Source: Terriglobus sp. TAA 43
Lineage (GTDB): Bacteria; Acidobacteriota; Terriglobia; Terriglobales; Acidobacteriaceae
Direction of reading: 5' to 3'
Assembly (NCBI RefSeq): GCF_000800015.1
Contig: NZ_JUGR01000001.1
Location: 2,976,001 to 3,040,000 of the forward strand
Length of the DNA stretch: 64,000 nucleotides
Part shown: positions 17,394 to 26,809 of the stretch, piece after piece
Numbering within the stretch: position 1 is the first letter of the stretch
How the letters are laid out: each line of letters begins with the position of its first letter
The notes under the pieces: generated by a model
Database searches by the model: none
Seen by the model: only the letters and a program-made list of their open reading frames with translations
Told to the model about the DNA's origin: nothing
Made by a program: the position numbers and the translations under genes

Positions 17394-20300
17394 GTGACAC
17401 CTATCCAATTCCCTTCGCGCATGCGAAAAGGTCTGGCGCAGAATGCAGTGCGCCTGATGCTGCTGGCAGGCGCAACCGCTCCCGTAATGCTCCCAGGCAT
17501 GATGATGGCGCAGGCAGTGAACGGATCGCTGCTGGGCACCGTACAGGACAAGACCGGCGCAGCCGTTCCCAACGCCAAGGTCACCATCACCGAAAAAGCC
17601 ACCAACATCACCCACGAAGCCACAACCAACGCCAGTGGCAACTACAGCTTCCAGAACCTTTCGCAGGGCGCATACTCCGTGAACGTGCAGATGCAGGGTT
17701 TCCAGAGCGAAACGCATCCCAGCGTTGACGTGCTCGTGAACAACACCACGCGTTCTGACTTCGACCTGAACCCCGGCAACGTGACGGAAACCATCGAAGT
17801 CACCGACTCCGCACCAATGATGCAGTCCGATCGCGCTGATGTCTCAACGAAGATTGAGCAGCAGAGCGTCGAAACGCTGCCCATGGGCGTGAACCGCAAC
17901 TTCCAGTCGCTGTTGAACCTGGTTCCCGGCACCACACCTGCAACCTTCCAGCATTCGCAATTCTTCAATGCCGGTTCCACTCTGCAGACCGAAGTCAACG
18001 GCCTTCCGCGTATGGGCAATGCCTACAACATCGAAGGCATCGACGATGACATGCGTACGGGCCTGCTCCAGATCCTCATCCCGCCTGCCGACGCAATCGG
18101 CTCCGTTGAAGCATCGACCAACAACTTCCAGGTGGAGCTTGGTCGCGCCATCGGCGCTGTCACCAACGTCACTCTGAAGTCCGGTACCAATCGGTTCCAC
18201 GGTTCTGCGTCTGAGTATCTGCAGAACAGCTACTTCAACGCGCGTTCGTATTTCGCCGCTGCCGCAGGCAAGGTCACCTACAACTACTTCGGTGGCAACA
18301 TCAGCGGTCCCATCATCAAGGACAAGCTCTTCTTCTACGGTGATTATTTCCGTACCGCCGACCATGAGCGCACATCAAACACGCTGACAATCCCGTTCGC
18401 CAAGTACTACACAGATAACGGCAGCGGCTTCATTGACCTGAGTGACCTGCCAACACAGGTATACGATCCTGCAACGGGCGATCCGACCACTGGTGCTGGT
18501 CGTACACCTTTCGCTGGCAACAAGATTCCTATTGCCCGCGTAAACGCCGTGTCATTGGGCTTGTTGCAGAAGCTTCCGAAGCCGAATCAGAATCTGAATA
18601 CGCTTTCGGCCCCCAGCAACAATTACTTCGTTAATTCGCCCTTCTTCAAGGACGCCAATACCTACGACGTTAAGGTCGATTACCAGATCACTCCGAAGGA
18701 CCACCTTAGCGGACGTTTCAGCCAGCAGATCTATTCGTTGTTCCAGGCGCCATCCTTCTCCAGTTTCCTTGGCGGTCCTGGTAACGGCGGTGGTTTTGCC
18801 GGTACAGGCCATCAGAACGCCTTCTCAACCGGTCTGAACTACGATCATGCCTTCTCGTCCACCTTGCTCACCGAAGTTCGGTTGGGCGTGGCACATTACC
18901 GCAACACGTCGCAGCCGGCTGACTACGGCTCCAACGACGCCACTACCGCCGGCGCGCCTGGTGTCAACGTCGACCAGTTGACCAGCGGCCAGCTTGGCAT
19001 CAACATCGGTACCTTCTCCTCGGGGCCGTTCATCGGCTACTCGCCTTCCATGCCTTGGATTCGTGCGGAAGCCAACATCGACTTCGTGAACAACTGGACG
19101 AAGATTGTGGGCAACCACACCTTCCGTTGGGGCGTGGATATCCGCCGTGTTCGTGACGGACTGCTGCAGGGTCAAACCTATAGCCCCCGTGGCGTCACCA
19201 CGTTCGGTCAGAACCAGACCAGCATTCCTGGCGGCAAAACCGGCGCTGCAAACGATATCGCATCATTGCTGCTGGACGTCCCCAGCGGCGTTGGACGCGA
19301 TCTGTTTACTTACTTCCCTGATTATCGTCAGTGGTGGTACTTCGGCTTCGCTGGCGACAAGTGGCAGGTCAATAACAAGCTAACGGTCGATCTTGGTGTT
19401 CGTTGGGAGTACTACCAGCCCGCCACACCAGCGAAGACCGGAGGTTTCTCGGCCTATGACCCGAACACCAACCAGCTTCGTATTGCTGGCGTGGGTGCCA
19501 ACGCGATGGATCTGGGCTACAAGAAGCAGCTCAACTACTGGGCGCCTCGCACTGGCTTTGCCTACCGCGTAAGCGACAACACTGTGGTTCGAGGTGGTAT
19601 CGGTATGGCCTATATGCCATATGCCGATAACACGTGGCTCTACAACTATCCCGTGCGCGCCAACAATGCGTACACTTCCTGCGGCTCTGGTAGCAGCTAT
19701 CTCTCGGCGCAGTACACCTGCTCCGGCAATACCTTCTCGCAGCCTGTAACGTTCCAGAGCGGCTTCCCGGCTCCTGTACCGATCGTTGTTCCCACCTCGG
19801 GTGTCTACCAGATCGACCCGTCGAACAGCCTGCTGAATAACCAGACCTACATCTACATCCCGCAGGACTACCACAACCCGTACGTGTATTCGTACAACTT
19901 CGCCGTGCAGCAAGCCCTGCCTGCCAACTTCTCGCTGTCTGTTGCGTACGTCGGCAATCACGGTGTCCGCATCGGCGCGGCGAACAACATCAATCTACCC
20001 GACCGCCTGAACTGCGGCACGGCATGCCAACCGCTGCAGATCAAGTTCCAGCACTCGGCCGGCGTAACGCAGCAGTTCATCGGTTTCTCCAGCAACTACA
20101 GCTCGCTGCAGACCACGTTGAGCCGTCGTTTCACCAACGGCCTGGCTTCAAGCTCGTCCTACACCTGGGGCAAGGGGCTTGGTTATCAGCAAGGCGACGA
20201 CGGTGCCATCACCTTCTTCCAGGACCTGCGCCGCAACTACGCTCGTAACGACTTCGACCGCACCAACAGCTTCTCGCAGTCTGTCACCTACGAGTTGCCG

Positions 20301-20882
20301 CTGGGTAAGGGCAAGAAGTGGGCAAACACGGGCTTCCTTGCTCAGTCGATTGGTGGTTGGAAGGTATCGGGTATCGTCCTGCTCTACAGCGGTACACCGT
20401 TCAACGTCACGGCGAACGGCGGCACCATCAACACCAGCGGCTGGCAGCAGAATGCAAACCTGGTCGCTCCTTTCAAGAAGCTGAAGGGCATTGGCAATAA
20501 CGCCTACTGGTTCGATCCCGCATCGTTCGCACAGCCAAACGGATGCACAGGCTATGCGACAGCGACACCGACCACAGTCACCTGCCCAATCATCAATGGC
20601 ACCACAGTGGGCAACACGGGCCGCAATGCGTTCACTGGCCCTGGCCTCTTCCAGAACAACGCGTCCATCTTCAAGACGTTTGGTCTGCCAATGGAAGGAA
20701 CCACGCTGGACATTCGTATGGACGTCTTCCAGCTCACCAACACGCCGCAATTCTCCAACCCGTCTAACTCCATCACCAGCGCCACCTTCGGCCGCGTAAC
20801 CGGTACCACTGGTTCCGGTTCGGGTGTGAACGGCACGGGTGGCGGACGTTCACTCCAACTGGCCGCGATCTTCAAGTTCTAA
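17394..20882 (+). CDS. TonB-dependent receptor-like outer-membrane protein with carboxypeptidase regulatory-like domain (first of three)
   Basis: A 1162-residue Oar-like receptor. GTG at 17394 follows a GGAGGAA ribosome-binding site; the signal peptide ends near MMMAQA. The N-terminal domain (NGSLLGTVQDKTGAAVPNAK) is a CarboxypepD_reg-like beta sandwich, then a plug-like region with VETLPMGVNRNFQSLLNLVPG-type sequence, followed by a large 22-strand-type barrel ending in AAIFKF, where the final Phe suits BAM-dependent assembly. Such proteins are abundant in acidobacteria and are thought to import or bind oligosaccharides or other large nutrients; the ligand is unknown. A strong terminator follows. 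Upstream is a LacI-type palindrome. Confidence 0.88.
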   Translation: MTPIQFPSRMRKGLAQNAVRLMLLAGATAPVMLPGMMMAQAVNGSLLGTVQDKTGAAVPNAKVTITEKATNITHEATTNASGNYSFQNLSQGAYSVNVQMQGFQSETHPSVDVLVNNTTRSDFDLNPGNVTETIEVTDSAPMMQSDRADVSTKIEQQSVETLPMGVNRNFQSLLNLVPGTTPATFQHSQFFNAGSTLQTEVNGLPRMGNAYNIEGIDDDMRTGLLQILIPPADAIGSVEASTNNFQVELGRAIGAVTNVTLKSGTNRFHGSASEYLQNSYFNARSYFAAAAGKVTYNYFGGNISGPIIKDKLFFYGDYFRTADHERTSNTLTIPFAKYYTDNGSGFIDLSDLPTQVYDPATGDPTTGAGRTPFAGNKIPIARVNAVSLGLLQKLPKPNQNLNTLSAPSNNYFVNSPFFKDANTYDVKVDYQITPKDHLSGRFSQQIYSLFQAPSFSSFLGGPGNGGGFAGTGHQNAFSTGLNYDHAFSSTLLTEVRLGVAHYRNTSQPADYGSNDATTAGAPGVNVDQLTSGQLGINIGTFSSGPFIGYSPSMPWIRAEANIDFVNNWTKIVGNHTFRWGVDIRRVRDGLLQGQTYSPRGVTTFGQNQTSIPGGKTGAANDIASLLLDVPSGVGRDLFTYFPDYRQWWYFGFAGDKWQVNNKLTVDLGVRWEYYQPATPAKTGGFSAYDPNTNQLRIAGVGANAMDLGYKKQLNYWAPRTGFAYRVSDNTVVRGGIGMAYMPYADNTWLYNYPVRANNAYTSCGSGSSYLSAQYTCSGNTFSQPVTFQSGFPAPVPIVVPTSGVYQIDPSNSLLNNQTYIYIPQDYHNPYVYSYNFAVQQALPANFSLSVAYVGNHGVRIGAANNINLPDRLNCGTACQPLQIKFQHSAGVTQQFIGFSSNYSSLQTTLSRRFTNGLASSSSYTWGKGLGYQQGDDGAITFFQDLRRNYARNDFDRTNSFSQSVTYELPLGKGKKWANTGFLAQSIGGWKVSGIVLLYSGTPFNVTANGGTINTSGWQQNANLVAPFKKLKGIGNNAYWFDPASFAQPNGCTGYATATPTTVTCPIINGTTVGNTGRNAFTGPGLFQNNASIFKTFGLPMEGTTLDIRMDVFQLTNTPQFSNPSNSITSATFGRVTGTTGSGSGVNGTGGGRSLQLAAIFKF

Positions 20883-20910
20883 CGAAGTCGCACAAAACAA
20901 ATCGCCTCAG

Positions 20911-20939
20911 CGGCCATCCTTCGGGATGGCCGTTTTTTT
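20911..20939 (+). terminator. Terminator of the first receptor gene
   Basis: Perfect 9-bp stem, CGGCCATCC with GGATGGCCG, a TTCG tetraloop and a run of seven T, 28 bases after the stop. A textbook intrinsic terminator. Confidence 0.93.
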
Positions 20940-21034
20940 ATTGGCCAGAACTATCGAAAATCCCCACGAATGGTGCAGAATCTGTGAACGGAATGCTGGT
21001 TTGAAACGTATCAGCGTGTGTAAGGAGAATTTTT

Positions 21035-21889
21035 ATGCGATCGATCACTCTGGCGCTGCTTCTATCGGGATCGTTCCTGGTCACGGCCTCTGCCCAATCG
21101 ACCTGGGACAAGAGTTACAACGTGAATGGAAAGCCCATGTTGCAGGTGCAGGTGGACGACGCAGCTGTGCGTGTGCGGTCCTGCGGTGGTTGCCGCACGG
21201 TCAGTGTCCGTGTGGACTATCGCAACGGCGATCCTTCCATGTGGTCCGTCGCCGAGCTGCAAGGTGGCAACGGCATCCACTTCGCGCTGAAGCATAAGGA
21301 GATGTCGCGCGGGTTCTTCGGTGGCTGGCATGGCAACTCACCCGAAGTGACCATCATGACGCCCACGGAAACAGATCTGGATCTGCGGAGTGGTGACGGT
21401 GCGCTTACCCTTGCCGGCCTTCATGGAAGCGTCTCCGCCCACACAGGTGACGGTGCAATCTCTGCCGAAGAGCTTGTGGGGACGTTGCGACTGACTACCG
21501 GTGACGGCAGCATCACGTTGCGCCGCGCCGAAGGCTCACTCTACGCCACCACCGGCGATGGCAGCATGAACCTGGAAGGCCGCCTCAACCAGTTTGAGGC
21601 TCGTAGTGGCGACGGTGCGGTTTCGTTGCACCTCATGCCTGGTTCCACGCTGGCGTCTTCATCGTCTGTGACCACCGGCGACGGCAGCATCAACATCAAC
21701 CTGCCGCGTGATCTGCGCGCTGAGGTGGATGTCACGACAGGCGATGGCCGCATCAATTCTTCGCTTCCGTTCTTCACCAATACGAACGGTGACCGTGGAC
21801 ACTCGCATGTACGCGGCACGATGAACGGTGGAGGTCCCTCTTTGCGGATCCATTCCGGCGATGGCAATATCTCGCTGTCCGGCTCTTAA
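21035..21889 (+). CDS. Exported DUF4097-type protein with GDG turns, paralogue of 10967-11767
   Basis: A 284-residue exported protein; ATG at 21035 follows AAGGAG. The layout copies the paralogue: signal peptide, TWDKSYNVNGK, the Cys pair in SCGGCRTVSVRVD, SPEVTIMTP, then the repeat region and a C-terminal GTMNGGGPSLRI. Here eight repeats carry GDG turns (SGDGALTL, TGDGAISA, TGDGSITL, TGDGSMNL, SGDGAVSL, TGDGSINI, TGDGRINS, SGDGNISL) where the paralogue has GSGG. A stacked beta structure with Asp-lined turns could bind a divalent metal, but that is speculation. Function unknown. The TAA stop overlaps that of the convergent methyltransferase gene. Confidence 0.75.
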   Translation: MRSITLALLLSGSFLVTASAQSTWDKSYNVNGKPMLQVQVDDAAVRVRSCGGCRTVSVRVDYRNGDPSMWSVAELQGGNGIHFALKHKEMSRGFFGGWHGNSPEVTIMTPTETDLDLRSGDGALTLAGLHGSVSAHTGDGAISAEELVGTLRLTTGDGSITLRRAEGSLYATTGDGSMNLEGRLNQFEARSGDGAVSLHLMPGSTLASSSSVTTGDGSININLPRDLRAEVDVTTGDGRINSSLPFFTNTNGDRGHSHVRGTMNGGGPSLRIHSGDGNISLSGS

Positions 21890-22707
21890 GCGCGACGGGC
21901 TGTTACCTTTCGATACTCGTTGCGCACCAGCGTGTGCGATGCCGGGTCGTCGGCAACGTTATGTTCTGACCAGAGCGCGACCATATCCGCGGCCAAGGCT
22001 GCTTGTCCTGCTTCGTCCAACCGTCCGAACGCCATATACGTCGGCCCGTAATAGGTGCGAAACAGTTGAACCGCAGCCTCTGGTCCGCCGGGTAAATCGA
22101 AGGCAATCGGGGCCAGTTCCGTATGGATTTCGGTGAATCCGTCAGCAAGGCGCTGCTGCACGATTGCGTCATCACCCCACTGGACCGGCGGTGCGATACC
22201 CGGTGGAGGAGGAACGTGCTTCGATCCTGCGCGGAGCATCTTGCCGGTAAAGCTTTCAGGATTCCAGTTCGCCATCGCCAGCAGACCACCGGGCCTCAGA
22301 ACGCGTGCAAATTCCTTCGCCACCAGCTCTGGCCGAGGCGCGAACATGGCGCCGAACATCGTAACGACTACGTCAAAGCTCGCGTCAGGGTAGGGAAGTG
22401 CTTCGGCATCGCCTTCGTCGAAGGTCACGGTCAAGCCTTCCGCTGCTGCGCGTTCGCGTGCCTGCACCAGCAGGTTTGGCGCAATGTCCACGCCGGTAAC
22501 AATGCATCCCGAGCGTGCAAGCGGAATAGCAACGTTGCCTGTTCCCGTCGCTACATCCAGCACCTTTGCGCCCGCAGGAATGTTCAGGCTGTGCGCAAAC
22601 TCCTCAGCACCGGCAGAGATTGTTTTCGCAATGACGCCGAAGTCGCCGGCCATCCACGTATTGCGCATGCCCTGCTTCAGTTGGTCGATGTTGGGTGTTG
22701 TCGCCAT
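21886..22707 (-). CDS. Class I SAM-dependent methyltransferase (UbiE/COQ5-like)
   Basis: A 273-residue Rossmann-fold methyltransferase. ATG at 22707 is preceded by GGAGG; a longer reading from 22764 lacks this. Motif I is VLDVATGTGNVAIPLA, the acidic ribose-binding loop is VTGVDIAPN, and motif IV region is DVVVTMFGAMFAPRP. The C-terminal third (PPPPGIAPPVQWGD onward) resembles small-molecule methyltransferases that follow a UbiE-type domain. The methyl acceptor is unknown. It lies upstream of, and divergent in function from, the lepB-rnc pair; all three are on the minus strand, but the gene lies downstream of lepB by 66 bases, so cotranscription is possible. Confidence 0.85.
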   Translation of the reverse strand: MATTPNIDQLKQGMRNTWMAGDFGVIAKTISAGAEEFAHSLNIPAGAKVLDVATGTGNVAIPLARSGCIVTGVDIAPNLLVQARERAAAEGLTVTFDEGDAEALPYPDASFDVVVTMFGAMFAPRPELVAKEFARVLRPGGLLAMANWNPESFTGKMLRAGSKHVPPPPGIAPPVQWGDDAIVQQRLADGFTEIHTELAPIAFDLPGGPEAAVQLFRTYYGPTYMAFGRLDEAGQAALAADMVALWSEHNVADDPASHTLVRNEYRKVTARRA

Positions 22708-22773
22708 GGAAATGCCTCCGTGACTGCTGCAGACCATTCCATTCACGTGACGAGAGCACGTCAAGGAAGATTT

Positions 22774-23466
22774 TTAATGCACAATCCTGCCGATGCGATC
22801 GAAGCGCAGATGGCCTCGCGGATGTTCCGGCGTGGGCGCGGTGCTCAGGTAGACGAGGAACGGATCACCCACCAATGAACGTCTCGGCACAAGTCCCCAG
22901 AAGCGGCTGTCCTGGCTGTTGTTGCGGTTATCACCCATCGCGAAGTAGCGTCCCGGCGGTATAGGCAGGTCGCCCGCGCGAATGCGCTGCCGAAGTTCAA
23001 TCCACCACGTAGCTTCTGCGGCCGGATCAGCGCGCTGCAGATTCGGGAACTCATCGCGATACGGCGAACGACCCGACGGCGTGTAGAGAGCAAACGGTTC
23101 CTTCAAGGGCTCGCCGTTCAGCACCACCTGCCCCTCGTGAAGATGGACATGATCTCCCGGCACGGCAATCACACGCTTCACCAACAGTTGCGCCGGATCA
23201 ATGGGGTAGTGAAAGACAATTATGTCGTCGCGGCGCGGATCACGGTACGGCATGAGCCAGCGGAAGTGACCAGGGTCGGCGTAGACCTGCTTGTTGACCA
23301 GTACGAAATCGCCCACGAGCAGCGTAGGAATCATCGATCCCGTAGGAATCTGCGATGGCTGCACGATGAATGTGATGACGAACAGCGCTACAACCGTAAG
23401 CCGTGCCAACGACGAGGCCATCTGGCCCATTGCATCGGCAACGAAGCTGGCCGCGCGTCGCATCAT
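22774..23466 (-). CDS. lepB: Signal peptidase I
   Basis: A 230-residue type I leader peptidase with one N-terminal transmembrane segment (about 22-36, LTVVALFVITFIV). The catalytic dyad is Ser44 in PTGSMIPTL and Lys97 in LLVKRVIAVPGD; box E is MGDNRNNSQDSRFWG. It cleaves Sec and Tat signal peptides at the periplasmic face, which matters for the many exported proteins of this window. The start ATG overlaps the stop of rnc (ATGA), a sign of translational coupling in an rnc-lepB operon. Confidence 0.95.
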   Translation of the reverse strand: MMRRAASFVADAMGQMASSLARLTVVALFVITFIVQPSQIPTGSMIPTLLVGDFVLVNKQVYADPGHFRWLMPYRDPRRDDIIVFHYPIDPAQLLVKRVIAVPGDHVHLHEGQVVLNGEPLKEPFALYTPSGRSPYRDEFPNLQRADPAAEATWWIELRQRIRAGDLPIPPGRYFAMGDNRNNSQDSRFWGLVPRRSLVGDPFLVYLSTAPTPEHPRGHLRFDRIGRIVH

Positions 23467-24287
23467 GCGGTGGCGATCACTCCGTCCGCAATCTCCGGAT
23501 TCAGCAGGTCATAGGCGATGTGGGCCGCAGCCTGCTGCGCGGCTTTCTTGCTACCGCCCTCACCCTCGCCCATCACGCGGTCGCCCAACAGCACTTCCAC
23601 ACGGAACCGCTTGTTGTGGGCATCCCCAGTCTCTTCCAGGGTGCGATACGTGGGCTGCCCTTCGCCGCGCGCCTGCAACAGTTCCTGCAGGGCCGATTTC
23701 CAGTCGCCCACAATGCCGCCAAAACGCGCACCCTGCGACGCAGCCATCTTCAGATCCGCCAGCCGTGGCTTGAAGATTTCCCGCTCTACAAAAGACTTCG
23801 CCGCGCGCAACCCGCTTCCGGGAGCAGAACCGGCGTTTCCGGCATCACGAAAGATTGCCGCAACAATGGCTTCCACCGCATCCGCCAGAACGCTGGATCG
23901 CGTCCGTCCGCCGGTGGATTCCTCGCCGCGTCCCAGGAACAGGTCGCGCCCGATGCCCATACGCACGGCTGCCTCGCTCATGCTTTTGCCGCTGACCAGC
24001 ATGGCGCGCATGCGGGTCAGGTCGCCTTCACGGCGGTCAGGGAAGTGTTGAATCAACAGTTCCGTAACGATGAGGCCAACCACGGCATCGCCCAGAAACT
24101 CAAGCTGCTCATTGTCTTCCGTGGTGCGGTTGGGTGTGCCGTCGCCTTTTTCAAAGGCCAGCGAACTATGCGTCAGCGCCAGTCGCAGCAGCTCCGGATT
24201 ACGAAACTGATAGCGCAGGCGGTCTTCCAGCGATTCCGCCGGTTCCGCTGACTGCACCTGTTCCGCTGCTTTCGAACGCTTCGCCAT
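23463..24287 (-). CDS. rnc: Ribonuclease III
   Basis: A 274-residue double-strand-specific endoribonuclease that processes rRNA precursors. The RNase III signature is NEQLEFLGDAVVG (59-71), with metal-ligand Glu63 and Asp67, and the second acidic cluster is in SSVLADAVEAIVAAIF. A dsRNA-binding domain occupies the C-terminus (DWKSALQELLQARGEGQP, then GGSKKAAQQAAA). The protein is longer than E. coli Rnc (226 residues) through an N-terminal Lys/Glu/Ala-rich extension of about 20 residues and an insertion (about 150-165, rich in Gly/Ser). It overlaps lepB by four bases. Confidence 0.95.
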   Translation of the reverse strand: MAKRSKAAEQVQSAEPAESLEDRLRYQFRNPELLRLALTHSSLAFEKGDGTPNRTTEDNEQLEFLGDAVVGLIVTELLIQHFPDRREGDLTRMRAMLVSGKSMSEAAVRMGIGRDLFLGRGEESTGGRTRSSVLADAVEAIVAAIFRDAGNAGSAPGSGLRAAKSFVEREIFKPRLADLKMAASQGARFGGIVGDWKSALQELLQARGEGQPTYRTLEETGDAHNKRFRVEVLLGDRVMGEGEGGSKKAAQQAAAHIAYDLLNPEIADGVIATA

Positions 24288-24341
24288 TACCTGCTATGGT
24301 AGCCGCTTCTTCGGGGTTTTCGCGTTTGCAGAGCAGGTGCT

Positions 24342-25496
24342 TTAAGGCGGGCAAACTTGAAAAAGCCTATGTGTCGATACCCCAGGAAGTAATGACCACG
24401 ACGGAATACGCAACGGCAGGTCCAGCCACGCCAATCCGATATCGCGCTTCATGTGCCCTGGATTCAGCGCCGGAGCATCGTAAAAGATCGCAAGCTTCTT
24501 ACCCACCTGCACCACCGACGGCATCCCGATGCACTTCACCGCCCACGGGCAGTTCGTGCGATCCAACACCGTCGCACGGTTCTCCGCATCCCACCTCGTC
24601 AGGTCTTTCGACCAGTACACCCAGATGCTGTCCGTATACTCGCCACTTGCATCCAGCCCAATGTGGTTTGCAAACAAGAACCACGTCTTGATCGTAGGTT
24701 CGTAATACAGCGCGGAATTCTCAAGCTGCTGCTCCGGCGGCAGAATCGGTTTTGCATCCACCGTCCACGTACCATTCAGATCCTTCGTTCGTGCTATCGC
24801 CAGCGTCCGCCTCAGCACCTTCTTCGGCGAAGCGGTCTGATGAAATGCCGCAGCGCTGAAGAACATCAGGTACTCATCCCCCTGCTTCACAATCTGCCCG
24901 GGACTGGCCGTATCCGCGTAATACGTGCCGGGCTGCGTGTGAAAAGGAACAACCTCCGTCTGCTTCTCCCACGGCCCGTATGGATGCCTGCTGCGCGCCG
25001 TCAGCGTGAAGTACGGTACTGCAGGAATCCTGTTCGGCGGAGGAGTCGTTGTCCGGCAGCCCACGTAATACATGTGCCACCATTGCCCATCGAAGACCGT
25101 CCATGGCGATGTCGCCGTGCCGCTGTCATCTGTTCCCGGAGCGCCAAGGTCCAGCACTGGCCCATGCAGTTTCCACTTCTTCAAATCCGTGCTTGTTGCC
25201 AGGCACGCCAGCCAACCCTTCGGCCCAGCGCCGTCATAGTGCAGGTAATACGTACCACCGTCGCGGAAACAGATCGCCTCGCGCGCTCCGAGGTAGTCAC
25301 ATTGGTTGGGCCCCAGTCCGTGCTTCAGAATTGGCCCGGCATCCGTGGCGTTCAACCGCAGCAGCGCGACCGGCCGCCCATCCGGATAGGAAGTCACCGG
25401 CTTCGCATCCATCTCCGCCTGCCCCAGCAACTGCGTCGTAGCGGAGGCCGCCGCCAATCCAGCCATTCCCTGAACAAATTCCCGCCGAGAAACCAA
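24342..25496 (-). CDS. Exported five-bladed beta-propeller glycoside hydrolase-like protein (GH43/GH32/GH117-type)
   Basis: A 384-residue protein. TTG at 25496 is preferred because GGGAGAT lies just upstream and the product starts with a twin-arginine signal (VSRREFVQGMAGLAAAS); a GTG at 25565 lacks a ribosome-binding site. Segments such as YYLHYDGAGPKG, ATSTDLKKWKLHG, TSPWTVFDGQWWHMYYVG and FYDAPALNPG show the repeating blade strands and aspartates of glycosidase families with five-bladed propellers. I cannot place it in one family by eye; arabinosidase, galactosidase or fructosidase activity is possible. It acts in the periplasm and stands alone between rnc and a plus-strand gene. Confidence 0.65.
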   Translation of the reverse strand: MVSRREFVQGMAGLAAASATTQLLGQAEMDAKPVTSYPDGRPVALLRLNATDAGPILKHGLGPNQCDYLGAREAICFRDGGTYYLHYDGAGPKGWLACLATSTDLKKWKLHGPVLDLGAPGTDDSGTATSPWTVFDGQWWHMYYVGCRTTTPPPNRIPAVPYFTLTARSRHPYGPWEKQTEVVPFHTQPGTYYADTASPGQIVKQGDEYLMFFSAAAFHQTASPKKVLRRTLAIARTKDLNGTWTVDAKPILPPEQQLENSALYYEPTIKTWFLFANHIGLDASGEYTDSIWVYWSKDLTRWDAENRATVLDRTNCPWAVKCIGMPSVVQVGKKLAIFYDAPALNPGHMKRDIGLAWLDLPLRIPSWSLLPGVSTHRLFQVCPP

Positions 25497-25756
25497 AGCT
25501 ATCTCCCGAAAATCCTTACTGTTACATGGCTCCGTAAGTTCCGCCAGCGTCGTGTTGTCCTTCACGGCGACCAGCGCGATTTCACTTTAATCGCCAATAT
25601 ATCCGTCATGGGCGAGGCGGAGGCCCAAATGGCAGACGAGACAGATTCGCAAGCCATCCTTCCGGCCCATTCGCGTTACCATAAAGTGTCAGGCAAAATT
25701 TGGAAATTCGCGGCGAACCGGATGGTCCGCGCCGCACAGAAAACACAGGAACGGAA

Positions 25757-26704
25757 ATGGCAATCGCTTTGAACACGAAGTTGGCAGAAGGTGTGCAGAA
25801 GGCCGCGGCGGAAGCTGGCCTGGTAGTGGTGAACGGGCAGGAATCCGCCGGATTCAACGGCATTCCCACGGAAAAGTACACGCTGGCATTGGTTTCCGCG
25901 CCCGAAGGCCACACCTTCACGCTGGAACTGAGCGCCGGCTTTGACATTACAGCGGCGAACATCGCACCTGTAGTGCATGCCTATCTGGCGGAGTCAGCCA
26001 AGCGACTCACCAACCCGCGTCCGGATGTTTTCGTCACGTTGGGTGGCCTACCTGTCTCCCTTACGAACTGGCAGTGGCCCTTCCATCTTTCCACCACCGG
26101 CGCGGATACCTACGTGGTGCACGGCGGCGCAACGCTGGAGGACGGCAAGACGGCCGCAGAACAGCATTTGAAGGCCAAGATCAGCGCCAGCATGACCGTG
26201 ACCTTTGCGGAAGTGGTTGCCGCGCCGGAACAGCCCTTCGCGGAAGGCTTCATCTACAACGCTGTGCGCAAAATTCTGGACCAGGGCCAGATGGAACTGA
26301 CCAAGAGCGGCGGCAATCGCCAGGTCGTGCCGGTGACCACGCGCTACTACTCGTCCAAGCAGGGCAAGTTCATCTTCAACGACACCACCGCACAGCAGCG
26401 CGCAGACTACCTGCTGAGCAAGATCTACTGGCTGAGCGGCGTGCTCGGTGGCGGCGCACCGGTCTGGATCGCCGATCCGCGCGATGCCCAGTACTTGAAC
26501 ACCACCATCGAAGAGCTGAAGAAGACCGCCGAGTCGCTCGCGGGCGAGGGCATCCTGAAGCTGGACCCCAAGTTTGAATACGCCTCCAGCACCGAACCGC
26601 TGATGGCGCACCACGCGGAATACGAGCACCACCTGCAGGACGCGCTGGAATTCACACGCCCCACCTTTAACGAAGAGATGCGCTCCGGCCATACCAACAT
26701 GTAA
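25757..26704 (+). CDS. Conserved-looking cytosolic protein of unknown function
   Basis: A 315-residue protein without signal peptide or membrane segments; ATG at 25757 follows CAGGAACGG. It looks like a compact globular alpha/beta protein (LSAGFDITAANIAPVVHAYLA; GGLPVSLTNWQWPFHL; LAEGFIYNAVRKILDQG; FEYASSTEPLMAHHAEYEHH). I recognise no catalytic motif or family. The C-terminus is His/Glu-rich (MAHHAEYEHHLQ), which could bind a metal, but this is only a composition remark. A strong terminator follows, so it is probably monocistronic. Codon use matches neighbours. Confidence 0.7.
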   Translation: MAIALNTKLAEGVQKAAAEAGLVVVNGQESAGFNGIPTEKYTLALVSAPEGHTFTLELSAGFDITAANIAPVVHAYLAESAKRLTNPRPDVFVTLGGLPVSLTNWQWPFHLSTTGADTYVVHGGATLEDGKTAAEQHLKAKISASMTVTFAEVVAAPEQPFAEGFIYNAVRKILDQGQMELTKSGGNRQVVPVTTRYYSSKQGKFIFNDTTAQQRADYLLSKIYWLSGVLGGGAPVWIADPRDAQYLNTTIEELKKTAESLAGEGILKLDPKFEYASSTEPLMAHHAEYEHHLQDALEFTRPTFNEEMRSGHTNM

Positions 26705-26727
26705 GGCCACACCGCACGAACGAAATC

Positions 26728-26766
26728 ATGCCGGATGCAGAAAATCACTCTGCATCCGGCATTTTC
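26728..26766 (+). terminator. Terminator after the 25757-26704 gene
   Basis: A perfect 14-bp stem (ATGCCGGATGCAGA with TCTGCATCCGGCAT), 7-base loop, then TTTTC, 24 bases after the stop. Confidence 0.85.
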
Positions 26767-26809
26767 ATGGGTACTCCTCACGTATTCATAAAGGCGTACC
26801 CTATATCCA

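Noticed and set aside
24453-25772. 439-codon plus-strand frame over the propeller glycosidase gene
   Set aside because: Composition is Arg/His/Pro-rich nonsense typical of antisense frames in GC-rich genes; the minus-strand gene has signal peptide and blade motifs.
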